From Chrysopilus asiliformis (Eukaryota; Arthropoda; Insecta; Diptera; Rhagionidae): DNA of 64,000 bases. Position numbers and translations under genes: made by a program. Below, piece after piece: positions 56,456 to 64,000 of this stretch. Below the pieces are notes generated by a model that was not told the DNA's origin, did not search any database, and was given only the letters and a program-made list of their open reading frames with translations. The DNA lies in NCBI GenBank assembly GCA_964034945.1, contig OZ035960.1, positions 75,304,585 to 75,368,584 of the forward strand. Direction: 5' to 3'. Within the stretch, counting starts at the first letter, position 1, and each line of letters starts with the position of its first letter.

Positions 56456-59400
56456 ATGCCAATGTCGGTAAAAGATGGGGAAAAACTCGAGGAATTTAAA
56501 AAATTGATTAGTACAATTTATAAAATCAATAAACGTCAAATCTATATATATAAAAATGGAAGTTTGTTTGTTGGTTGGTTTGAGATTACAAAACTCAAGA
56601 ACTACTGGACCGATTTTTACGCGGTTTTTTGCAAAATGATCTGCGTTGCCAGGAGCAGGTTTTAAGCTATGCAGATTTTCAAAATTCGAAACGGAAGGTC
56701 CTGTAAGGATAATGAAAATATCCTTTTTCCCATTTTTCCCCGGAAAAATTTCCATTATAGGGTTTTTGGGGTCGCTGATCACGAATCCGGTATTAGATTT
56801 TCAAAATTCGAAACGGAAGGTCCTGTAAGGATAATGAAAATATCCTTTTTCCCATTTTTCCCCGGAAAAATTTGCATTATAGGGTTTTTGGGGTCGCTGA
56901 TCACGAATCCGGAATTAGATTTTCAAAATTCGAAACGGAAGGTCCTGTAAGGATAATGAAAATATCCTTTTTCCCATTTTTCCCCAGAAAATTTTGCATT
57001 ATAGGGTTTTTGGGGTCGCTGATCACGAATCCGGTATTAGATTTTCAAAATTCGAAACGGAAGGTCCTGTAAGGATAATGAAAATATCCTTTTTCCCATT
57101 TTTCCCCGGAAAAATTGCCATTATGGGGTTTTTGGGGTCGCTGATCACGAATTCGATATTAGATTTTCAAAGTTCGAAACGGAAGGTCCTGTAAGGATAA
57201 TACAAATATCCTTTTTCCGATTTTTCGCCGGAAAAATTGGTATTATGGGGTTTTTGGGGTTGCTGATCACGAATCCGATATTAGATTTTCAAAATTCGAA
57301 ACGAAAGGTCCTGTAAGGATAAATATCCTGTTTCCCGTTCTTCCTCGGAAAAATCTGTATAAGGGGGTTTTTGGGGGCGCTGATCACGAATCCGGGATTA
57401 TATTTTCAAAATTCGAAACGGAAGGTCCTGTAAATATAACGCAAATATCCTTTTTCCCATTTTTCTCCGGAAAAATTGCCATTATGGGGTTCTTGGGGTC
57501 GCTAATCACGAATCCGGTGTTGGAATTTCAAAATTCGAAACGGAGGGTCCTGTAAGGATAAATATCCTTTTTCCCGTTCTTCCTCGGAAAAATCGGTATA
57601 AGGGGGTTTTTGGGGCGCTGATCACGAATCCGGTATTAGATTTTCAAAATTCTAAACGGAAGGTCCTGTAAGGATAACGCAAATATCCTTTTTCCCGTTT
57701 TCCCTGGGAAAAATCGGCATAAGGTTTCCGGGGTCGCTGACCGCGAATCCGGTGTTAGATTTTTAAAATTCGAAACGGAAAGTCCTGTAAGGATAACGCA
57801 AATATCCTTTTTCGCGTTTTTCCTGGGAAAAATCGGCATAAGGTTTCCGGGGTCGCTGACCGCGAATCCGGTGTTAGATTTTTAAAATTCTAAATGGAAG
57901 GTCCTGAAAGGATAACGGAAATATCCTTTTTCCCGTTATTCCCCGGGAAAATTGGCTTTATGTTTGGGATCGCTGATCACGAATCCGATATAAGATTTTC
58001 AAATTTCGAAACGAAAAGTCCTGTAAGGATAAATATCCTCTTTCCGTTTTTCCTCGGAAAATCGGTATAAGGGGGTTTTTGGCGCGCTGATCACGAATCC
58101 GATATTAGATTTTCAAAATTCGAAACGAAAAGTCCTGTAAGGATAAATATCCTTTTTCCCGTTCTTCCTCGGAAAAATCTGTATAAGGGGGTTTTTGGGG
58201 GCGCTGATCACGAATCCGGTATTATATTTTCAAAATTCGAAAAGGAAGGTCCTGTAAGGATAATGAAAATATCCTTTTTCCCATTTTTCCCCGGAAAATG
58301 ATCGCGAATCCGGTGTTCGATTTTTCAAATGCTAAAGGGAAGGTCCTATAAGGATAACGCAAATATCCTTTTTCCATATTTTTCCCCGGAAAAATTGCCA
58401 TTATGGGGTTCTTGGGGTCGCTGATCACGAATCCGGTGTTGGAATTTCAAAGTTCGAAACGGAAAGACCTGTAAGGATAACGAAGTATCCTTCTCATTTT
58501 ATCCGAGAAAAAAATTGCATTATGGGGTTTTTGGGTTCGCTGATGACGGATCCGGTGTTAGATTTTCAAAACTCGAAACGGAAGGTCCTGTAAGGGTAAC
58601 GGAAGTATCTTTTTCCCATTTGTTCCAGGAAATATTGCATTAGGGGGTTTCTGAGCTCGCTGATCACAGCTCTGCAGTGGGATTTTTAAAAATCGAAACG
58701 GAAGGTCCTGTCAGGATAACGAAAATATTCTTTTTCCAAAATTTCCCCGGAAAAATTGGCATTATGGGATTTTCGGGGTCGCTGATCACGCATCCGGTAA
58801 TAGTTTTTAAAAAGTCTAAACGGAAGGTCCTGTAAGGATAACGCAAATATCCTTTTTCCAATTTTTCTCGCAAAAACTGGCTTTAGGAGGTTTTCATGGT
58901 TGCTTATCACTAGGGCTGCCAAAAATATGCATTTGCATATTTCTTCTCGTTATGATTTCGGCTCCGGGAGTTTTTTATTCATCCGAATCAATAAGTTTAG
59001 AAGCGAATGAAGGTCACTTGTTGTTGCATATTTCGCATATTTGACACGTTAGTGCATATTTGCATATAAATGCATATAAATGCATATAATGCATATTTAG
59101 TTGCATATTTTACAACTTTCATGAACAACCAAATTTTTTTTGTACAATTCAAATTATAATTCGACTGTTTCAGCTAGAATAAATATTAAAAATAAATAAA
59201 TATGTGTTTTTACTTTCTTCTACGAAGTATAACAAAGTATTGTATTAAAGTATTGTATATTTCGACCTCTTAATTTTGCCTCAAAAACATTTCCCGATCA
59301 CCCCTGAGTCGATTGGAGTCATATTAAAAAAATGTCTTTTTGTCTGTCAGTCTGTCTGTCAGTCTGTGTACAAGATTTCTCAAAAACTAATAGAGCTAGC

Positions 59401-61278
59401 GCCATGAAATTTTATAGGCATATTTGGTCCTGGAATGGGACGATCCTATCAACTTTTGGTGGAGATCCGTTAACCGGAAGTATCCAAAATGGCGGTTTTT
59501 CAAAAATCGCAATTTCGTTTTTCTCGATTTACTCCCAAACTAGGAATTTTTTGGAGAAAATAAAATTTCCCACACTTTTGTCTTTAGCTATAACTCGATA
59601 TCTCAACCTGTTATCGAGATAAACCGTTATTTCAAAAAAAATAACTTTTTCCATTATCTCGAAAAAAAATGGTTTTTTGCTTACTGTATATATGAGATGA
59701 ATTAATGAGAATGGCATTCTGCACAATTTTGTCTTTTACAGTTATCCATTATCTTTTACCGTTATTGAAATATTTTTATTAAAATGTAAAAAATATATTT
59801 TTGCGAATTACTTGCAAACTAACAGTTTTTCGAAAAAACTTTTGAAAAACGAATTAAAGGCAATGAAATTTTCTACATTTTTACCTTTTACCGTAAATTG
59901 ATATCTTTTACCGTTCTCAAGTGATTTCAAATTTTGTACATTTTGATAGGGATAGCGTAAATTGCGCAGGGTCGTAGATTTTGTGGAAGAAAGTTTTGTG
60001 GTAGCAACAACTGAGATTTTTCTACAAGTTTTAACCCCGATTATACCATAGACAATATGAAGTATTGAACATCTTAAAATTTAACAGTTGCAATTTAGAA
60101 ACAAGTAAAAAATTTTTTTGTCAGTCAAAAAAGTCAATCTTTTTTACAGACTATTATTTTTTCAATTTTTTTATTTTCCACATAAGTCGAATTAACCACA
60201 TTTTAACAAGTTCCGTTCACTATTTTGGGTGAAATATACTATATTTCGGATTTTTAATGTTTTTAAAGTGCATATTTAAGTGCATATTTTGCCGTTTTTA
60301 GTGCATATTATATGCGCATATTTCGCCTTTTTTAGTGCATATTTTTGGCAGCCCTACTTATCACGAATCTGTTGTTGAAATTTCAAAATTCGAAACGCAA
60401 GGTCCTGTAAGAATAATATTTTTTCCCAAAAGTTTTTAAATTATTTATGGTTTTTTTGCATTCTAAAATTTATACAAAAAACTTTAAGCTGGCATTCGTA
60501 GGGTCTGCTAGTACTAATATATAGTAATGATCCAAACAAACAATTGGAAATATTTTCGAAAGTAATGTTTAAGAATTTATTTTCAAGATCATTACTCAAC
60601 ATATTGAGTTGGTCCAATTATGTAGAGAGAGTAATTGTGGGCAATACGGTTACATTTAGAACCATATTAGTAGAGGGCAGCGGCTTATCAAGAACATTTG
60701 CTACTAATAAAGCTTTATGCTACATTTACACGAATGACAAATTTGTCATTTTTTTCTTGTCATTATGTTAATTCCCATGTAAATGGCATAATTTTTGTAA
60801 TTTTTTCTGTCAGAAAATATCAATCTCTCATAAAAGAATGAACTTGTCCATTCTTTTATGCCAGATTGTCATTCGTGCAAACGCAATATTAGTTATGACA
60901 AAAGTTGAATACTAAAGTTGTCATAACTAATATTGCGTTTGCACGAATGGCAATCTGGCATAAAAGAATGGACAAGTTCATTCTTTTATGAGAGATTGAC
61001 ATTTTCTGACAGAAAAAATTACAAAAATTATGCCATTTACACGGGAATTAACATAATGACAAGAAAAAAATGACAAATTTGTCATTCGTGTAAATGTAGC
61101 ATTAGAAATGATTATGAAAACTGTACTTAAAAAATGCAAAAATGCTAGCCGAACAAGAAGAGCTACTAAAAAACCAACAGAACCAGTTCAAATCAACGGA
61201 AAAAAACCAAAAGTAGCAACAACAAAAAGTAGTAGTTGTTGTTGCTGTTGTCAACAACAACAGCAGCAACAACGGTGA
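56456..61278 (+). CDS. Unknown 154-codon gene, split by a Helitron and a hairpin MITE
   Basis: The frame starts at ATG 56456 (MPMSVKDGEKLEEFKKLIST), runs to the A at 56540, resumes at 60512 and reaches TTA 60717. It resumes at 61105 and stops at TGA 61276. The Helitron 56541-60511 is 3,971 bp, not a multiple of three, so its removal is needed to keep the frame. The joined frame has no stop for 154 codons in AT-rich DNA. The middle contains NDPNKQLEIFSKVMFKNLFS and VEGSGLSRTFATNKAL; the end is basic (KKCKNASRTRRATKKP) and closes in a CCCCC-QQQ run from a CAA/TTG microsatellite. Weak resemblance to DUF4806-type proteins is possible but unproven. I do not recognise a function. As it stands the gene is broken twice, unless the inserts are spliced out. 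Confidence 0.6.
56674..58902 (+). repeat. Minisatellite, about 20 units of roughly 122 bp
   Basis: The first units start with GATTTTCAAAATTCGAAACG at 56674, 56796 and 56918, exactly 122 bp apart. Each holds GGAAGGTCCTGTAAGGATAA, a CCCATTTTTCCCCGGAAAAA segment and GGGTTTTTGGGGTCGCTGAT. The first units are nearly identical; later ones diverge and shorten, and one near 58290 lacks its middle. The repeated plus- and minus-strand frames follow the unit and are not genes. Confidence 0.93.
58911..60356. mobile_element. hAT-type element carrying the satellite seed
   Basis: Ends TAGGGCTGCCAAAAATATGC and the inverse are exact. The 8-bp direct repeat CTTATCAC lies at 58903-58910 and 60357-60364. GCATATTT/AAATATGC motifs repeat densely in both subterminal zones. 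No transposase is present. The interior contains the GTCTGTCA seed and the element tail copy 3. Confidence 0.9.
59330..60010 (+). mobile_element. Satellite-flanking element, copy 3, with unexpanded GTCTGTCA seed
   Basis: After TTTTT the sequence reads GTCTGTCAGTCTGTCTGTCA then GTCTGTGTACAAG and continues as in copy 1. The microsatellite is only about 28 bp here. The doubled GTCT just before the last GTCA is also present at the right edge of array A (13535-13550), so both share the same junction. The body then follows copy 1 closely, apart from a gap of about 35 bp near 59545, and reaches GTAAATTGCGCAGGGTCGTA near 59950-59970. Confidence 0.85.
60718..61101. mobile_element. Near-perfect 384-bp hairpin MITE, TTA target duplication
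   Basis: Arms of about 185 bp (60718-60902 and 60918-61101) are inverse with only a few mismatches, for example CCCATG against CCCGTG. They enclose a 15-nt loop. Ends are TGCTACATTTACACGAATG and its inverse. TTA at 60715-60717 and 61102-61104 suits PIF/Harbinger mobilisation. With the duplication it adds 387 bp, a multiple of three, but it brings stops into the host frame. Confidence 0.92.
61226..61275. repeat. TTG/CAA trinucleotide repeat with inverted halves
   Basis: AGTAGTTGTTGTTGCTGTTG is followed at once by CAACAACAACAGCAGCAACA, so the stretch can fold back. It forms the Cys- and Gln-rich end of the split 154-codon frame. Confidence 0.85.
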
Positions 61279-61589
61279 AGAAATCACCAGAAAACTAAAA
61301 AAAGGTCTTTATTACTATATTATTTTAAATATGTCTATTAATAAAAATCATTTTGTATTCCAGACCTGAATTCATAGCTGAAAACAAAACTTTTTTTCCA
61401 GTGTAAAGTTTTTTGAAAAATAAAATGGTTTTTTTTTAAAGTTAGTGGTTTTATTTGTGAAGGTATATCGTATTCTATAAATTCTAGAATTTATATAGTT
61501 GAATTTGTATCAAATACAGTACATATATAGATTGTGAAAATAATATAAAGGAGAATGCTAGCAAAACTCACTGTGCAAAGTAGTTGGAG

Positions 61590-61748
61590 AAATGCTAGGA
61601 AAATTTCTAGGAAAAATGCTTGAAAAAATAATAGGAAAAGTAGAAGGAAATATGCTAGGAAATATAGCAGGAAAAGTACTAGGAAATATAGCGGGAAAAG
61701 TACTAGGAAAATTTCTAGCAAAAACGCTCGGGAAAATAGGAAAATATG
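61590..61748 (+). repeat. Degenerate 12-15 bp minisatellite (CTAGGAAAA-type)
   Basis: Repeats of CTAGGAAAATT, CTAGGAAATATAG and similar. Read in frame from ATG 61592 they give a lysine about every fourth residue (MLGKFLGKMLEKIIGKV...). The frame stays open to 61852. I treat it as a repeat, since frame and period coincide. Confidence 0.75.
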
Positions 61749-61990
61749 TTGGAATTCTATATGGTACTTCGGTACAATCAGTGACGTCACTAATTTATTG
61801 TGTACGTCATGACTTTCTATTTGTGGTCCATTCCAATTATAATTCCAATTAAAACTCCTATTGGAACATGGTGCAAAAATCGACCATTTTCACAGAAAAA
61901 AACCTTGGATTTCCAGCAAAAATTGCATGATTGGTAGCGACAATTGTACCATTGGTACATGGTACAAAAAGGACTGGAAATCCAATTGGA
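61749..61990. other. Right inner part of the TIR element
   Basis: Non-coding, with GTACCA/TGGTAC motifs (61774, 61947 and 61962), and GGAAATCCAATTGGATTTCC, a perfect 20-bp palindrome, at 61977-61996. Confidence 0.55.
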
Positions 61991-62014
61991 TTTCCATGAA
62001 TTTGGTCGATTGGG

Positions 62015-62400
62015 AACTAAAAAAATAAGTTCTCTGGGGATCCTAGAGCGCGAAGAATATAGATTAATAAGTCATGGTCAATTATATCAAATGCCTTGGA
62101 AAAGTCGGTGTAGATTGCTTCCACTTGTTGAGAATTTCGGAATTCAGATATAACAAACCTTGTGAGCTCCCAAAAATTTGTCGAAATAAATCGTTTTTTG
62201 ACAAAATCATGTTGGTTTTCCGATATGATACTACAACAATGAAAATAAATATCCTCATTTATCAAGCATTCAAACATTTTGGGAATAGTTGTGAGTTTAG
62301 CGATACACCTATAATTTTCTACCTTAGACTTATCCCCGGATTTGTGCAATGGCGTAATATACGAACTTTTCCATAAATTTGGAGATCAAAGCGCCTTCAA
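62015..62400 (-). pseudogene. LINE reverse transcriptase, upstream half
   Basis: Minus-strand frame: LWKSSYITPLHKSGDKSKVE then NYRCIAKLTTIPKMFE, QHDFVKKR (usual form QHGF..GR), and IYTDFSKAFDIIDH with the first palm Asp, ending RALGSPENLFF and TAG. It is the finger and early palm region of a Jockey/CR1-like reverse transcriptase. A TGA lies in the frame just upstream of LWKSS. It continues in register at 55608 once the TIR element is removed. Confidence 0.85.
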
Positions 62401-62589
62401 AATTTTCTCCATTAGTGTTGATGTACATAGGTACTGGTACGTAAGATATAGATATTAATCCTATTGGAATTTCTCGGCGGTTCCAACGTCGAAATGTCTT
62501 GAGCATATTTATTAAAACGCAGTGCTCTCCACTCATTATTGACAGCTTCTTTGTTTTCCGTAAAGTCTGGTTTTCTATTGGAGCAGTAT

Positions 62590-62860
62590 TATTGACAGCA
62601 GTTGGTGGGTTGATGCATATTAACTCTTTGATTAAAGAATTCGAAAAATCGAACCTATTATAAATGTTTTTGGCCAGTTCTACATAAAATTGGATTACAT
62701 TTTTTTTAATAACTTTCAATGTTTCCTCTTCTATATCTATAGAGTCTATGAAATTTTTGACATCAGTTCCCATATAAACTTCGTCTAAATACATATAATT
62801 TGAAGAGTCGTAAATATCAATATCACAAATGGATTTGTCTTTTATGCAATTGGACTGCAT
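62590..62860 (-). pseudogene. Possible hAT transposase fragment
   Basis: About 90 residues at the start of a 176-codon minus frame show the pattern YLDEVYMG..VKNFI, EETLKVIKKNVIQFYVELAK and NIYNRFDFSNSLIKEL. Segments of the form FYVEL..IY.RF.F ... L..L.P occur in the C-terminal half of some hAT-like transposases. The rest of the frame enters the LINE in the wrong register. The assignment is tentative. Confidence 0.35.
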
Positions 62861-63001
62861 AAAGTTACCTTAAAAATTCGTCTTTAAAGTTTCAAAATAA
62901 AAAATTGCAGCTCTGTCACTCCAATTGAATATGGTGTCTGGAAAATCGACTACAATACCAAAGTGTACAGTATATTATTCTTTGCAGATATCAGTATTGA
63001 T
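62861..63001. other. Short region without recognised features
   Basis: AT-rich, nothing seen. Confidence 0.5.
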
Positions 63002-63097
63002 AATGAGCCGTTTTTTTTGAAAGTGGTTTAAGTGCATTCTCGAATTCGAATATTTTTCAAAATGGACTTAAACCACTTTCAAATAAAACAGCTCATA
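63002..63097. repeat. Small hairpin MITE-like repeat, about 95 bp
   Basis: ATGAGCCGTTTTTTTTGAAA with GTGGTTTAAGT at the left is inverted as ACTTAAACCACTTTC and AACAGCTCAT at the right, enclosing CTCGAATTCGA. Confidence 0.7.
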
Positions 63098-63506
63098 TGT
63101 TTAAAAAATTGTAAAATAATTAACAAAATTTCATTGAAGTTAATTTTTTAAATAAAATGTATCCATTAACAGGGTTTTCTAAAAAAAAGTATCTTTGTAT
63201 CCAACATCGATTTTTGATCAAAAATGTATCCAAATTGTATCAAAACGACATCCCTGATTAGGAGCCTGTTTCTGGTATGAAAGCTGGCTCACCGTCATCA
63301 GAGCCTGCTTTACCAGCTTCCACGCAGGCTTACCGGATTTGGTGGAATAAAACTCGATTTGAGTATTTATACTCCGATGCCACAAACCTTGTGCGAATTA
63401 TAAGGTTAAGGCACCATAGCTCCATCAAGCCAGAGCGAATAAACTATTTTTTGTGTTTAACAATTGAACCATTTCTGATTCAATGAATGATCCTATTGGA
63501 ATTTCT
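63098..63506. other. Region with no recognised gene
   Basis: A 69-codon plus frame (63277-63486) has no known motif. CCTATTGGAATTTCTCGGC at 63491 also occurs at 62460, so this is probably repeat-derived. Confidence 0.5.
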
Positions 63507-63603
63507 CGGCTTATAGGTCTGCAAAAACAAACATTTTTGTGGATGTTTTCACATCCAATATTTTTATTATATTGTTTTTTTGTTTTTGCAGACCTATAAG
63601 CCG
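63507..63603. repeat. Hairpin-forming inverted repeat
   Basis: CGGCTTATAGGTCTGCAAAA at the left is perfectly inverted at the right as TTTTGCAGACCTATAAGCCG, with a 45-nt AT-rich loop. Confidence 0.85.
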
Positions 63604-64000
63604 TTCATAATTAAAATTTTTCCTGAAAAGTTTAATTTTTACCTTTCTGTAAAAACCGAAATCATAAAGGAGCCCGGACTTCGACTGGAGATATACCCAT
63701 AACTCAGTTCGATCACTGACAGACTGACATATGTGTCTGTATGTGTGTGTTCGTGCGTATGTATGTATGTATGTATGTATGTTTGTATGTATGAATGTAT
63801 GTATGTATGTAACGAAAATTGTAAGATCGACTTCTACTTAACCGATTTTGACGCGGTTTTTTGCATTCAAAAGCTGTTATCGTCCATAGCAGGGTTGAGT
63901 ATAATCAAATAATTTTTTAGTTGATTGATAATTTTTTTAGTTGATTGGTGGCAGCCAAATCAATCATGATTAATTCAATCATAATATGTGATCCCCGCGT
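63604..64000. other. Repeat-like sequence with (TATG)n at 63758-63812
   Basis: Contains GTATGTATGTATG repeats, a CGATTTTGACGCGGTTTTTTGC phrase similar to 56610, and ATTGATTGAT/AATCAATCATGATT motifs at the end. No gene. Confidence 0.6.

Larger units (their letters stand above)
56541..60511 (+). mobile_element. Helitron with minisatellite cargo, 3,971 bp
   Basis: It begins TCTATATATATAAAAATGGA after host A (56540) and ends TCTGCTAG before host T (60512), the A/T insertion site of Helitrons, with no duplication. It carries a 122-bp minisatellite array (56674-58902) and a complete hAT insertion (58911-60356). A strong 3' hairpin is not obvious (AGCTGGCATTCGTAGGGTCT), which lowers certainty. The limits gain independent support because cutting there restores the reading frame of the interrupted gene. 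Confidence 0.8.
55611..62014 (+). mobile_element. Unclassified TIR element splitting the LINE
   Basis: The left end CCCAATTGACCAA and the right end TTGGTCGATTGGG are inverse with one mismatch. Looser inversion (TTTTTGTACCAT against ATGGTACAAAAA) follows inside. AA occurs on both sides and is the likely target duplication, because its single retention restores the LINE frame. After subtraction of the Helitron (3,971 bp) and the hairpin MITE with its TTA, about 2.05 kb remain. That remainder carries a predicted intron and the 154-codon frame. GTACCA motifs are frequent at both ends. It matches no superfamily I can name. Confidence 0.65.

Noticed and set aside
56646..57194. A family of 60-93-codon proteins repeated in tandem
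   Set aside because: They repeat with the 122-bp minisatellite; the period, not a gene, generates them.

Overview
The window looks like repeat-dense, AT-rich eukaryotic DNA, most likely from an arthropod and probably an insect. Evidence is the set of transposon families: mariner of the DD41D (rosa-like) type, piggyBac, PIF/Harbinger with many short derivatives, hAT, Helitrons, a pogo-like short element and several non-LTR retrotransposon (LINE) remnants. One LINE has a tail of the arthropod-type TTAGG repeat. The species cannot be named from sequence alone. There are no operons, CRISPR arrays or rRNA genes, and I see no intact, conventional host gene.

Layout. 1-13550 is an octanucleotide satellite (GTCTGTCA)n that begins before the window and contains an exact block of eighty 10-bp variant units. 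13551-14500 is a transposon-like tail, 14501-14700 is an assembly gap, and 14701-21604 is a second satellite array followed by a second tail copy. A third copy of the tail, at 59330-60010, carries only a few satellite units, so it looks like the unexpanded seed form. 22-31 kb holds a hAT relic with a zinc-finger ORF fragment, a 173-bp tandem duplication and a four-layer nest of elements: an outer TIR element, a long foldback, a hAT and a LINE fragment. 31-41 kb holds two inverted 487-bp Harbinger-type MITEs, Helitron ends, tRNA-like B-box sequences, minisatellites and a LINE C-terminus. 41.5-46.5 kb holds an internally deleted piggyBac, a broken Harbinger transposase and a Harbinger-type MITE. 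46.8-50.6 kb is a candidate minus-strand Helitron with a LINE remnant inside. 50.6-52.7 kb holds a piggyBac-type MITE, a perfect 76-bp palindrome and a disabled mariner between two inverted minisatellite arrays.

The most informative region is 55.3-62.4 kb. A minus-strand LINE reverse transcriptase is split by a 6.4-kb TIR element. Removing that element with a 2-bp duplication puts the reverse transcriptase back in register. The TIR element carries a predicted intron and a 154-codon open frame of unknown function, itself split by a Helitron (56541-60511) and a 384-bp hairpin MITE (60718-61101). Removing these two also restores an uninterrupted frame. The Helitron carries about twenty copies of a 122-bp minisatellite and a hAT element with an 8-bp target duplication, and that hAT contains the satellite seed.

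Coding sequence here is therefore mostly relic transposase or reverse transcriptase. The one candidate for something undescribed is the 154-codon gene and the TIR element that carries it. The other main result is the apparent origin of the giant satellite from a short seed inside a dispersed element. All target-site duplications and terminal repeats reported were read by eye; family names for elements without recognisable protein are inferences from terminal sequence and duplication length.
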